Part shown: positions 15,613 to 23,976 of the stretch, one piece after another | How the letters are laid out: every line of letters starts with the position of its first letter | How positions within the stretch are numbered: the first letter of the stretch is position 1 | Assembly (NCBI GenBank): GCA_964629225.1 | Contig: CAZVQC010000022.1 | Location: 1-31,201 of the forward strand | Source of the DNA: RUG14199 sp964629225 | Lineage (GTDB): Bacteria; Bacillota; Clostridia; Oscillospirales; CAG-272 | DNA: 31,201 bases | Direction: 5' to 3' | Program-made: the position numbers and the translations under genes | Notes under the pieces: model-generated | Database searches by the model: none | What the model was told of the DNA's origin: nothing | The model's input: only the letters and a program-made list of their open reading frames with translations

Positions 15613-16749
15613 ATGAAGATCCTCATTGCAACGGATTCCTTCAAGGGGAGTCTTTCCTCATCGGAAGCGGCAAGGGCGATCGCGGATGGGATAAGATCCG
15701 TTTTGCCGAGTGCTGTTACCGAATGTATTCCCGTTGCCGATGGAGGCGAGGGGAGTCTTGATGCCGTAATGACCGCTTGCGGCGGCACACGCCGACACGT
15801 CACCGTCAATTCTCCCATGGGTGACCCGACCGAGGCCGAGTATCTTGTCACCGAGGCCGGAGAGGCTTTCATAGAATCTGCCGAGGCGGTGGGACTTTAC
15901 CTTGTCTCGAAAGAAAGAAGGGATCCGATCGCAGCGTCTTCCTTCGGACTTGGACAGTTGATACTTGACGCCGTAAGTCGGGGATGCGAAGATATTACCG
16001 TCTTTCTCGGCGGAAGCGCCGTTAATGACGGAGGATCCGGGATGCTTAAGGCCCTTGGCGCAAGATATCTCGATAAAAACGGCTGCCCCGTGGAGGACGG
16101 CGCCTACGGACTCTTGCGGGTGGATACAGTGGACATTTCAAGGATACCGAAGAATGTCGAAAAATGCCGTTTCACCGTTTGTGCGGACGTTCGAGCCCCT
16201 CTTTTGGGAAAAGAGGGCGCAAGCGCGGTATTTGCCCCTCAAAAGGGAGCGACTCCAGAGGATGTGGTTTTGCTTGACGAAGCTCTTTCTTCTTTTGCTT
16301 TGGCAGTTCGCAAAACGGTCGGAACCTCTTTTGAAACGTCACCGTCCTCCGGTGCCGCAGGGGGCATAGCTTTTGCTCTTATGTCGTTCTTCGGTGCGCA
16401 GGTGGTATCCGGTGCCGAGTGGGTCCTTGACCGTTTGGGCTTTGACGGGGCGATCGACAGAAGTGACGTGGTAGTGACCGGAGAAGGGAAGCTCGATCTT
16501 CAAAGCGGAATGGGAAAGACAGTCTCGGTCGTTGCGAAAAAGGCACGGGCAAAAAGAAAGCCGGTCATCGCTTTTTGCGGGAGGATCTCTTGCGAAAAAG
16601 ATGAGATAGAAAGGCTCGGATTTGACCTTGCGGTGGAGACTGCCTTGCCGAGTGAAACCGATGAGGACGCCATGAAAAATGCCCGAGAGAGACTCCGAAA
16701 TAAAGCGGCGGAGGTCTTTTCAAGTCAGCGGTATTATGAAAGCATTTGA
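15613..16749 (+). CDS. Glycerate kinase (GarK/GlxK family)
   Basis: It phosphorylates D-glycerate with ATP, in this family generally giving 2-phosphoglycerate, which enolase turns into phosphoenolpyruvate. The 378-residue product has the family's signature blocks: ATDSFKGSLSSSEAA at the start, PVADGGEGSLDA near residue 41-52, GGSAVNDGGSGMLKALGA, FAPQKGAT and VVTGEGKLDLQS. It starts 1 nt after the DAHP synthase stop and ends the aromatic operon, followed directly by a terminator. Its ribosome binding site is weak, so it may depend on coupling. An aromatic operon is an unusual place for it; a supply of PEP for DAHP and EPSP synthases is a possible link, but this is inference. Confidence 0.92.
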   Translation: MKILIATDSFKGSLSSSEAARAIADGIRSVLPSAVTECIPVADGGEGSLDAVMTACGGTRRHVTVNSPMGDPTEAEYLVTEAGEAFIESAEAVGLYLVSKERRDPIAASSFGLGQLILDAVSRGCEDITVFLGGSAVNDGGSGMLKALGARYLDKNGCPVEDGAYGLLRVDTVDISRIPKNVEKCRFTVCADVRAPLLGKEGASAVFAPQKGATPEDVVLLDEALSSFALAVRKTVGTSFETSPSSGAAGGIAFALMSFFGAQVVSGAEWVLDRLGFDGAIDRSDVVVTGEGKLDLQSGMGKTVSVVAKKARAKRKPVIAFCGRISCEKDEIERLGFDLAVETALPSETDEDAMKNARERLRNKAAEVFSSQRYYESI

Positions 16750-16758
16750 TATTAAAAA

Positions 16759-16798
16759 CAGCGAAGGCGGTCGACCGTTCCTTCGCTGATATTTTTTT
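16759..16798. terminator. Bidirectional intrinsic terminator between the aromatic operon and the phosphoesterase gene
   Basis: CAGCGAAGG (16759-16767) pairs perfectly with CCTTCGCTG (16780-16788). A self-complementary CGGTCGACCG lies in the loop. A run of seven T's follows at 16792-16798 on the plus strand, and TTTTT follows the hairpin on the minus strand. It can therefore end both convergent transcripts. Confidence 0.88.
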
Positions 16799-16809
16799 GA
16801 GAGTGAACG

Positions 16810-17712
16810 TCATTTTTTTCCATCGGGAATGACGGAAAAAGAGACTGTCTCCGGCAGGTTATTGAACCGGAGTATCCCGCCGTGACCTGCAAGCCCGGAT
16901 GAAACGTATGTGTGGGTGCTGCCCACGCTGTAGAGCCCTCTGTCGTATTTTGGGAAAAAGCCTTCCTCCGGTGCGTAGAGCCCTCCGATGAAGGGGAGCC
17001 GCACAAGCCCTCCGTGTAAATGGCCCGAAAAGACGAAGTCGATATCGTACCAGTCGCCCCCGTTCCAAAGGGTAGCTCCCTCCGGGCGGTGGCAGAGAAG
17101 CAGCTTCAGCCTGTCGGTGTTTTCAAAGTCGCAAAGAAACCTCTGCTCGGAAAACTCCTCGGAATCCACGTATTCGGTGGTATCCTTGTCGTAGGAGTTC
17201 TCCCAAAAGGACACTCCGAGGGCGTAGCCGGACACACCGCCGATACGGACGGGTGAGCCGCATATCTCCGTGTCGACGAAATCTTTTTCAAGCACCGTTC
17301 CACCGGCATCTTCAATAGCGGCAAACAACTCGGCTTTAGAGTGGACAAGATCCGTCTCATGATTTCCGAGGGAATAATAGACCGGGGCAATCTTAGCGAG
17401 ATCCGCAACGAGACGGACCGCCGTTTCATAGCCTCCGTCCTCGGATACCATGTCTCCTGTCATGAAGATGACGTCCGGGTCTGCCGATATTACTTTTTCT
17501 TTAAGATAGGAATTGTTCTTTCCGAAGCTTCTGCCGTGAAGGTCACAGAGTTGAACTATCCGAAAGCCCGCGCCGGCTTTTTCGACGGGTACGGACAAGG
17601 TAACATCTCTTGCGGTGACTGCGAAGAAGCAAAGCACATAGTCCGTAATGACGGCGACGGCTAAAGCAAGAAGCAACAGCGGAATGAACAGCCTTTTCTT
17701 TTTCGGTCCCAT
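16810..17712 (-). CDS. Membrane-anchored metallophosphoesterase (YkuE/YaeI-like)
   Basis: This is a calcineurin-type phosphoesterase with its catalytic domain probably outside the membrane; the substrate is unknown, though related proteins act on lipid or sugar phosphates. The 300-residue product starts with a basic MGPKKKRLF followed by a membrane helix (about residues 9-32). The dimetal motifs follow in order: CDLHG (D-x-H), GDMVSEDG, GNHE and FSGHLHGG. I chose the ATG at 17712 because GGAGAG lies 9 nt upstream and this puts the helix right after a short basic head. A longer frame would run into the upstream gene. It lies 52 bp after the EpsG-like gene and probably shares its transcript. 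Confidence 0.87.
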   Translation of the reverse strand: MGPKKKRLFIPLLLLALAVAVITDYVLCFFAVTARDVTLSVPVEKAGAGFRIVQLCDLHGRSFGKNNSYLKEKVISADPDVIFMTGDMVSEDGGYETAVRLVADLAKIAPVYYSLGNHETDLVHSKAELFAAIEDAGGTVLEKDFVDTEICGSPVRIGGVSGYALGVSFWENSYDKDTTEYVDSEEFSEQRFLCDFENTDRLKLLLCHRPEGATLWNGGDWYDIDFVFSGHLHGGLVRLPFIGGLYAPEEGFFPKYDRGLYSVGSTHTYVSSGLAGHGGILRFNNLPETVSFSVIPDGKK

Positions 17713-17764
17713 TTTGTCAAACTCTCCCGTTCTTGTTCCAAAGATACCTGCCGTTTTAGGCTCC

Positions 17765-18937
17765 TCACCAAAGGGAGATATGGAGCACATCGCTGCAATA
17801 GGGCAGACCGTTCCAGGCGATCTCCATCTGGTAGATAAAGTTGAGCAAGTACCCTCCGAAGATGCCGAGATAAAGCACTTTTTGCTCGTTTTTGTAAGGG
17901 TGCTTTACCAACCACGGTATCAAAATGAGATTGTACATCTCGGAATAGACGGGTATTCTGCCGATGTAGATACCGCTGGTGAAGGAACTGATAACGTAGA
18001 TAAAGAAGGTGACCACCGACATATTGGCGGCAAGGTGGATGATCCTCGGAGTTTGCTTTGTGAATATCTGCCGGTGTTTCAAAAAGATCAAAAGCACCGG
18101 GACAAAGGCTATCAGTGCTCTAATCGGGCTGGAGCCGGAGTCGGACTTGATGTACTGAAGGTCTCCTGCATAGGAGGTACTGGAAACCGCAGCATCAAAC
18201 AGGCTGTTCGAGCCGCCGAGAGCCGCCACGAGCAGAAGCAGTAACGGGAACGTCAGCCAAAAGCGCTTGCTCCAACCGTCTCCAACAGTCATGAGTACGA
18301 TAGGTATCATCAGTATCGCAGACTGATGGATCCCACCGAGAAACCAGACCGGGTTGTCAAGACCCACGAGATTGAGAATGGGAGTGATCCCACCCACTGC
18401 AAGGACGATAAGAAAGTACGGGACGTATTTTTTCTTGAGTATCAGTCCCGTGGAGGCAAACAGTATGGAGACGGCTGTGAACTGGCGGATGCCGTTGAAC
18501 ATCCAGTTGAATGCAAGAGCCGATGCCACGAAGAGGAAAAGGCTCATGGAGAAGTCCGGAGAAAAGGCCTTGAGACCCTTCACAAGACAGGCCGTGTGGA
18601 TCAGCGCCAGAAAAGACAGCCAAAGAGTGGCATCCTTCGTAATAAGGTGAAAAAAGAACTGGATACCGTAGAAAAGCTGATCGTCGGTTGAGGATATGTA
18701 TTTTTGAAAGTCCGAAAGATTGTCGGGAGTGTTCTCGAAGCTGCTGATGTAGGCTCCGGTGTCGATGGGCTGAATCCTTAAGGCGGCAAAAAGAGTGAGC
18801 AGAAAGACCGAGGCGATGATAAATCTCCACCCCGGACGGTATTCGATGCCGCCGTTGACCTCAACGGTGCGACAAAGCTTTCTTTCAAATAACACCGACA
18901 ATAATGTCGATATCAGAATCGCCCAATAAACTGCCAT
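17765..18937 (-). CDS. EpsG-family polysaccharide polymerase-like membrane protein
   Basis: A 390-residue polytopic membrane protein with about ten hydrophobic segments. The layout fits the EpsG family, which polymerises or handles exopolysaccharide repeat units at the membrane: an early conserved stretch around TLFAALRIQPIDTGAYISSFEN, an Asp-Gln-x-Phe region (SSTDDQLFYGIQFFFHLI) and a central FNWMFNGIRQFTAVSILF. The ATG follows AGGGG at 7-nt spacing and a good promoter lies upstream. No other exopolysaccharide gene is directly beside it apart from the phosphoesterase downstream; the ABC exporter is about 8 kb away. An O-antigen polymerase of another family is the alternative. Confidence 0.78.
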   Translation of the reverse strand: MAVYWAILISTLLSVLFERKLCRTVEVNGGIEYRPGWRFIIASVFLLTLFAALRIQPIDTGAYISSFENTPDNLSDFQKYISSTDDQLFYGIQFFFHLITKDATLWLSFLALIHTACLVKGLKAFSPDFSMSLFLFVASALAFNWMFNGIRQFTAVSILFASTGLILKKKYVPYFLIVLAVGGITPILNLVGLDNPVWFLGGIHQSAILMIPIVLMTVGDGWSKRFWLTFPLLLLLVAALGGSNSLFDAAVSSTSYAGDLQYIKSDSGSSPIRALIAFVPVLLIFLKHRQIFTKQTPRIIHLAANMSVVTFFIYVISSFTSGIYIGRIPVYSEMYNLILIPWLVKHPYKNEQKVLYLGIFGGYLLNFIYQMEIAWNGLPYCSDVLHISLW

Positions 18938-18971
18938 CTTTCGACCCCTGTACTCTTTCGGTAACTATTTA

Positions 18972-19000
18972 ATTTTACCATAGCGAGAAATGCTTGTCAA
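18972..19000 (-). promoter_or_regulatory. Sigma-A promoter of the EpsG-like / phosphoesterase unit
   Basis: On the minus strand a perfect TTGACA (18995-19000), a 17-bp spacer and TAAAAT (18972-18977). The start point would be near 18965, about 28 nt before the ATG. Confidence 0.75.
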
Positions 19001-19063
19001 GGAAAAAGCCAAAAACAGGCAATGCATGGGGGGACACGGTCGCGAAAACTCCGATCTTCCGTC

Positions 19064-19092
19064 AAAAAAGCCGCACCGAGACAGTGCGGCTT
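19064..19092 (-). terminator. Intrinsic terminator of the argG-argH operon
   Basis: AAGCCGCAC and GTGCGGCTT (19068-19076 and 19084-19092) form a 9-bp perfect stem with a 7-nt loop. On the minus strand it is followed by a run of T's (19064-19069). It lies 27 nt after the argH stop. Confidence 0.88.
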
Positions 19093-19119
19093 GAATTTCT
19101 GTGGATGTGGTTTTTTCGT

Positions 19120-20499
19120 TCAGTGCTCTTTGAGAAAAGTTTTCATCGCCGAGATCTGTGACCTAACCGAATCGGGACCGGTGGAGCCTTCGGAAATGCG
19201 TTTTTTTACGCAGGCGGTAAGGTCGATCTCGCCGTAGAGATCCCCGTCGAAAAGGGGAGAGATCTCTTTGTATTTTTCAAGAGGGATTTTGTCAAGCACC
19301 GTGGAGTTTTCAATGCAAAATGCCACAAGTTCTCCCACCGTCTTGTAGGCGGTACGGAAGGGCATTCCTTTTTTCACAAGGTAGTCCGCAAGATCGGTGG
19401 CATTGATAAAACCGGTGGTTGCCGCTTCGTACATCCGCTCCTTTTTCACTGTCATGGTGTCTATCATGGGCTCAAAAACGGTAAGGCACATCTCCACCGT
19501 CTCAACGCTGTCGAATATCGCCTCCTTATCCTCCTGCATATCCTTGTTGTAGGCTAAGGGGAGCCCCTTGAGCATAGTGAGGGTGGCAAACAGATTTCCG
19601 AATACCCGGCCGCTCTTGCCCCGTACCAGCTCCGCCATGTCGGAGTTTTTCTTTTGGGGCATAATGCTGGAGCCTGTGGTGAAAGAATCGTCAAGTTCAA
19701 CGAAGGCGAACTCAAGGCTTGACCACAGAATGATCTCCTCGGAGAATCGGGACAGATGCATCATTATGAGGGAAAAAGCGCTTTGCAGTTCAACACAATA
19801 GTCTCTGTCGGAAACGCCGTCTATGCTGTTTTGCATAACGGCGGAAAAGCCGAGGGTGGAGGCGGTCATCTGTCTGTCGGTGTCGTAGGTGGTACCTGCA
19901 AGAGCACAGCTACCGAGAGGGCATTCGTCCATGAGGGAAAGAGCATTCTTAAGGCGGAGGATATCCCGCTTGAACATCATGGAATAAGCTAAGATATGGT
20001 GGGCGAAGGTGATCGGCTGAGCCCTTTGAAGGTGAGTGTAGCCGGGCATTACGGTGTCGGTGTTCTCCTCTGCCTTCTTTACGATCACTTCGATCAGGTC
20101 TTTAAGAAGGGAGATGATATTCTTCGTTTTGTCCCTAAGATAGAGGCGAAGATCGAGGGCAACCTGGTCGTTTCTGCTCCTTGCGGTGTGGAGCTTCTTT
20201 CCCGCATCCCCTATCCGCTCCGTTAGGACCTTCTCAACGAACATATGGATGTCCTCGCAGGCGGGATCGATCTCAAGAGCTTCGCTTTCAATGTCCGAAA
20301 GGATCCCCTCAAGACCGGCAAGTATCGCCTCTCCGTCTTCTTTCGATATTATCCCCTTTGCCGAAAGCATTGAAGCGTGAGCGGCAGAGCCTTCGATATC
20401 CTGCCGATACATTGCTCTGTCGATCCCGATGGAGGAATTAAAGCGGTCAGCCACTTCGGAAAGTTGCTTTTTGAATCTTCCTGCCCACATTTTTTCCAT
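19120..20499 (-). CDS. argH: Argininosuccinate lyase
   Basis: It splits argininosuccinate into arginine and fumarate, the last step of arginine synthesis. The 459-residue product starts MWAGRFKK, the usual family opening (after MEK), has the conserved TARSRNDQVALDLRLYLRD stretch near residue 105, the GYTHLQRAQP block, and the fumarase/lyase superfamily signature GSSIMPQKKNSD near residue 280 with its catalytic Ser loop. GGAG lies 8 nt before the ATG. It follows argG by 87 bp on the same strand with no terminator between, and a strong terminator follows, so argG-argH form a two-gene operon. Confidence 0.97.
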   Translation of the reverse strand: MEKMWAGRFKKQLSEVADRFNSSIGIDRAMYRQDIEGSAAHASMLSAKGIISKEDGEAILAGLEGILSDIESEALEIDPACEDIHMFVEKVLTERIGDAGKKLHTARSRNDQVALDLRLYLRDKTKNIISLLKDLIEVIVKKAEENTDTVMPGYTHLQRAQPITFAHHILAYSMMFKRDILRLKNALSLMDECPLGSCALAGTTYDTDRQMTASTLGFSAVMQNSIDGVSDRDYCVELQSAFSLIMMHLSRFSEEIILWSSLEFAFVELDDSFTTGSSIMPQKKNSDMAELVRGKSGRVFGNLFATLTMLKGLPLAYNKDMQEDKEAIFDSVETVEMCLTVFEPMIDTMTVKKERMYEAATTGFINATDLADYLVKKGMPFRTAYKTVGELVAFCIENSTVLDKIPLEKYKEISPLFDGDLYGEIDLTACVKKRISEGSTGPDSVRSQISAMKTFLKEH

Positions 20500-20586
20500 G
20501 ATAGAAACTCCGTTTTTTCAGATAATTGTGTCGGCGGCTCCGACGTGAGCCGGAGCCGCATGATAGGTAATACTTTTTGCCGTATC

Positions 20587-21825
20587 TCAGTTTTTGCCGT
20601 TTTTGGCATTCTTGGCATTGACCTGCGCCTGTACCTTGATGGGCAGACCGAAAAGGTTGATGAATCCGGCTGAGTCAGCCTGATCGTAGACATGGTCTTC
20701 TCCGAAGGTAGCTATCTCTTCGGAATAGAGAGACCAGTCGCTCCATACTCCGGCTTTGATGATGTTGCCCTTGTAGAGCTTCAGCTTCACCTTGCCGGTA
20801 ACGTGCTCTTGGGTCTTGTCTACGAAGGCGGAAAGGGCTTCCCTCAAAGGAGTGAACCACTGACCGTTGTAGACAAGGTCCGCAAACGTGATGGCAAGCT
20901 CATCTTTCTTGTGGGCAGTCATCTTGTCAAGGCAGACCGTCTCAAGATAATTGTGAGCGGCGTAGAGGATCGCTCCGCCGGGAGTCTCATAGACACCGCG
21001 GCATTTCATTCCCACAAGACGGTTCTCAACGATATCGAGAAGACCTATGCCGTTCTCGCCGCCCAGCTTGTTAAGTGCGAGAATGATATTCTTCGCGCTC
21101 ATCTTCTCTCCGTTGAGAGCTGTGGGAGAGCCCTTTTCAAAGTCGAGAGTGATGTAAGTCGGCTTGTCGGGAGCATCGATAGGGGAAACTCCCATCTCAA
21201 GAAATCCCTTCTTCTCATACATCGGCTCGTTGCCTGCGTCCTCAAGGTCAAGTCCTTCGTGGGAAAGGTGCCACAGGTTCTTATCCTTGGAGTAGTTAGT
21301 TTCCTTCGTTATCTTAAGAGGAATGTTGTGAGCCTCTGCGTACTCGATCTCCTCTTCCCTTGATTTGATGCTCCACTCACGCCAGGGGGCGATTATGGGC
21401 ATGTCGGGAGCAAAATATTTGATGGCAAGTTCAAAACGCACTTGGTCATTGCCCTTGCCGGTGCAGCCGTGGCAAATGGCATCCGCACCCTCTGCCTTTG
21501 CGATCCCCGCAAGGCGCTTTGCTATTATGGGGCGGGCAAAGGCGGTACCCAGCATGTAGTTCTCGTAAAGAGCACCTGCTTTGACGGAAGGAATGATGAA
21601 GTCGTCAACGAACTCGTCGGTGAGGTCTTCAACGTAGAGTTTGGATGCGCCGGTCTTAAGCGCCTTTTCTTCAAGACCTTCGAGTTCGTCTGCCTGACCT
21701 ACGTTGCCGGAGACGGCGATGACTTCACAATTATTGTAATTTTCCTTGAGCCACGGAATGATGATCGAGGTATCAAGTCCGCCGGAATATGCAAGTACTA
21801 CTTTTTTGATGTTTTTCTTATCCAT
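20587..21825 (-). CDS. argG: Argininosuccinate synthase
   Basis: It joins citrulline and aspartate with ATP to form argininosuccinate. The 412-residue product has the N-type ATP pyrophosphatase P-loop AYSGGLDTSIIIPWL at residues 13-27, GCTGKGNDQVRFE near 120, IIAPWREW, ETNYSKDKNLWHLSHEG, and the C-terminal GRLx-like stretches of the family. The Ala/Asn/Lys tail at the very C terminus is not conserved. AGAGG lies 7 nt before the ATG. The promoter has an ArgR-type operator candidate directly upstream, consistent with arginine repression. Confidence 0.97.
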   Translation of the reverse strand: MDKKNIKKVVLAYSGGLDTSIIIPWLKENYNNCEVIAVSGNVGQADELEGLEEKALKTGASKLYVEDLTDEFVDDFIIPSVKAGALYENYMLGTAFARPIIAKRLAGIAKAEGADAICHGCTGKGNDQVRFELAIKYFAPDMPIIAPWREWSIKSREEEIEYAEAHNIPLKITKETNYSKDKNLWHLSHEGLDLEDAGNEPMYEKKGFLEMGVSPIDAPDKPTYITLDFEKGSPTALNGEKMSAKNIILALNKLGGENGIGLLDIVENRLVGMKCRGVYETPGGAILYAAHNYLETVCLDKMTAHKKDELAITFADLVYNGQWFTPLREALSAFVDKTQEHVTGKVKLKLYKGNIIKAGVWSDWSLYSEEIATFGEDHVYDQADSAGFINLFGLPIKVQAQVNAKNAKNGKN

Positions 21826-21864
21826 TTTATCTGCCTCTTTTCAGATGAATTATCCTATGATGCT

Positions 21865-21893
21865 ATTGTAGCAGATATTTGGATCGATGTCAA
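21865..21893 (-). promoter_or_regulatory. Sigma-A promoter of argG-argH
   Basis: On the minus strand a perfect TTGACA (21888-21893), a 17-bp spacer and TACAAT (21865-21870). The leader before the argG ATG would be about 34 nt. Confidence 0.8.
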
Positions 21894-21902
21894 CAGCAAA
21901 AA

Positions 21903-21916
21903 CGAATTTATATTCA
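21903..21916 (-). promoter_or_regulatory. Candidate ARG box (ArgR/AhrC operator)
   Basis: On the minus strand the sequence reads TGAATATAAATTCG, which agrees with the palindromic core TGAATAAAAATTCA known for AhrC/ArgR operators at 12 of 14 positions. It lies about 10 bp upstream of the argG -35 box, a normal place for an arginine-dependent repressor. A partial AT-rich half-site (GAATATTT) lies next to it at about 21918-21925. The argR gene itself is not in the window. Confidence 0.5.
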
Positions 21917-22038
21917 CAAATATTCGGAGCGCACAGGGCTTTTTAGGGCAATTATGCACAATTATTCAGATAAAAATGCTTTTTATGCATTTTGGAGGAA
22001 CACCTTTTTGACCGGTGCCCCTTCACATCAAAACGGAA

Positions 22039-22061
22039 AGCTCTCGCCGTGAGCGAGAGCT
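22039..22061 (-). terminator. Hairpin terminator after the ComF-family gene
   Basis: AGCTCTCGC (22039-22047) pairs perfectly with GCGAGAGCT (22053-22061) around a 5-nt loop. It lies 30 nt past the ComF-family stop. On the minus strand it is followed by TTCCGTTTTG, a weak U-tract, so termination may be partial. Confidence 0.55.
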
Positions 22062-22091
22062 CTTCAAAAATGAGACGTATGTAGTTTTGCA

Positions 22092-22925
22092 TTACCTCGG
22101 ATCCATGACGATACCGGGAATGGCGGAACGGCTTTTGATACCGCGGCGCATGGGACGGGGCTTGCGATCGAAGCCTTTTCCCACTGCGGGAGTTTTGGTG
22201 ATGGAGACGGGAAACGCCTCTGCGCCTTTTTCCTTCAATAGTTTTTGACACCGCCGTGTAGTGGCGCCGGTGGTGATGACGTCATCGATGATAATGTATT
22301 TCTTTCCGAAGACGTGGGCTCTTCTTTTTAAAAAGTAGGATCTTCCTGCGTTTTCTTCCCGTTCCACCGGATCAAGGAACTTTTGCGGAAGCCCGCCCCT
22401 TCTGTAAAATACCGATTCACAGTCAGTCCCAAGTTCCCGTGCCAGCCTTCGGGCAAGCTGCTTCGTGTGGTCGAATCCAATCCGCCGGATGCTCTTTTTG
22501 CTCCTTGGGGGAAACGTTATCACCCAATCGGCGGGATCCGGCAGCACCTTTCGGATGCCTTCCGCCAATTCTTTTGCGAAAAAGCCGACTACCGATCTGT
22601 CCGGGCTGTCCTTCAGTGAATAGATCAAAGCCTCGGTGGTGGGGCGATCACTCGCATAGAATGCAAGGGAATGCATACTGGCGCCTGCCGGATCGGAGAA
22701 GGTAAGATTCCTCGTACTGCAGACGCACTCGGTGGCCTTGAATCCGCAAAAGGGACATGGCTTTTCTTTTTCCTTGCGGTATTCTTCCGCACATTCGGGG
22801 CAGATATCTCCCCTGTTCCTTACGATCTCCCCGCAGGCGGGGCATTTCGAAACGAACAGGAATTCAAAAGCCGCTTTCGCTCCTTTGCGAAAAGCTGCGC
22901 ATACGGTTGATGATACTGACGGCAT
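22092..22925 (-). CDS. ComF-family protein (zinc finger plus phosphoribosyltransferase fold)
   Basis: In competent bacteria ComF proteins take part in DNA uptake and in replication restart or repair on the cytoplasmic side; others have no proven role. The 277-residue product has N-terminal Cys pairs for zinc (CPACGE, CPEC, CPFCG, then CVC), a central SLAFYA..ALIYSLKD stretch with the usual ComF lead-in, and the type I PRTase loop IIIDDVITTGATTRRC in the C-terminal third. I chose the ATG at 22925, which overlaps the end of the upstream gene by 62 nt in another frame. No strong ribosome binding site is seen there, so translation may depend on coupling. No other competence gene is nearby. Confidence 0.85.
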   Translation of the reverse strand: MPSVSSTVCAAFRKGAKAAFEFLFVSKCPACGEIVRNRGDICPECAEEYRKEKEKPCPFCGFKATECVCSTRNLTFSDPAGASMHSLAFYASDRPTTEALIYSLKDSPDRSVVGFFAKELAEGIRKVLPDPADWVITFPPRSKKSIRRIGFDHTKQLARRLARELGTDCESVFYRRGGLPQKFLDPVEREENAGRSYFLKRRAHVFGKKYIIIDDVITTGATTRRCQKLLKEKGAEAFPVSITKTPAVGKGFDRKPRPMRRGIKSRSAIPGIVMDPR

Positions 22926-23946
22926 TTTTGATCCAACTTTCGTAATCAATTTCACTGTACTCTTCGGCGCTGATACTGATGATACCGCTTTCGCTCTCAC
23001 AGGGCATGATAAATTCGATGCACAGCTTCTTCTTTTCCCCGTAGGATGCCCTGCACTTGATATCGTAGATCGAGCACAGATACTCAACTATCTCAACGTA
23101 GCTTTTTATGAACGGATAGAGCTCGCTTAAGAGGCAGAATGCCATTCCGTGGACTATCTCCGTGCCGGTCTTGATCGGCTTGAACAGAAAAACTGCGGCA
23201 ACGCCGTCATCTTGCTTCTTAAGAGTTACTGAGAGGGTCTTCTCGGCGCAGATACGGTCGATAAAATAGAGCAAGAAGGTGAAAAGAAGCGCAAACTCCT
23301 CATGGGTCAGTCCAAGAAGCACATCCGTTTCAAGTCCGGAGCTGTTCAGATAATATCGGGACGACAGAATTCCAAGCTTCGGTGAGATATCGGTGATGAT
23401 TCTTTTTAAGAATCTTGCCACATCGTATCTTTGGGGCGGTATCGCACCGGTGTAGGCGAAGGAGTACAAATGGGTCAGCATATCGTAATCCAAAGCCCGC
23501 TTCAGCTGTTCTGCCGCCTCTTCCGTTTTAGATGTCTTCGGATACAGCTCTTTTTCAAGGCGCATCCTTTCAAGAGGCATGAGAAACACACGGGAGGAGT
23601 GCTCTCTGAACATTTCTTCTCTCGTATGAAACAGTTTGAATTCGCAAATGAAGGTGCCGAAACACCTTCTGAGTATCACGAGAGCCTGCCGCGCACCCCG
23701 TATCCCCGCAAGCTTCGGAACGAAACAGCGGATGCCGGATCCGGGTGCTCTGTCGAAATAGTAGATGCAGGCTTTTATTTCGGTGGCATCAACGGGCAGA
23801 ATGTAGTCGCCCATGTTTTTGTTCATGAGGTGGCCGTACCACTTTTTGGCCGTATCGTTGAGATCAAGCACCCTTAGGTCCTTCCCACAGTAGATCGTGG
23901 GACATTCCGGTCTGCCGTCTTCCGTAGAAAGATCGATCTTGAGCAT
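22864..23946 (-). CDS. Unrecognised protein, possibly a degenerate PAS/histidine-kinase-like sensor
   Basis: I do not recognise this 360-residue soluble protein with certainty. The first ~60 residues (IYCGKDLRVLDLNDTAKKWYG) resemble the start of a PAS domain. The centre (about 185-320) has the order of secondary structure of a histidine-kinase ATPase module: helix with TDISPKLGIL, then THEEFALLFTFLLYFIDRI in the place of an N-box helix, and VTLKKQDDGVAAVFLF strands. No phosphorylatable His motif, G-box or clear N-box is visible, so if it is kinase-derived it is probably inactive. No signal peptide or membrane helix is seen. AAAGGGA precedes the ATG. It lies 30 nt after the TIM-barrel gene and overlaps the ComF-family gene. 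Sensor is an inference only. Confidence 0.6.
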   Translation of the reverse strand: MLKIDLSTEDGRPECPTIYCGKDLRVLDLNDTAKKWYGHLMNKNMGDYILPVDATEIKACIYYFDRAPGSGIRCFVPKLAGIRGARQALVILRRCFGTFICEFKLFHTREEMFREHSSRVFLMPLERMRLEKELYPKTSKTEEAAEQLKRALDYDMLTHLYSFAYTGAIPPQRYDVARFLKRIITDISPKLGILSSRYYLNSSGLETDVLLGLTHEEFALLFTFLLYFIDRICAEKTLSVTLKKQDDGVAAVFLFKPIKTGTEIVHGMAFCLLSELYPFIKSYVEIVEYLCSIYDIKCRASYGEKKKLCIEFIMPCESESGIISISAEEYSEIDYESWIKNAVSIINRMRSFSQRSESGF

Positions 23947-23976
23947 CTTAGGTCCCTTTCCTGCAGTTTTTTGTGG

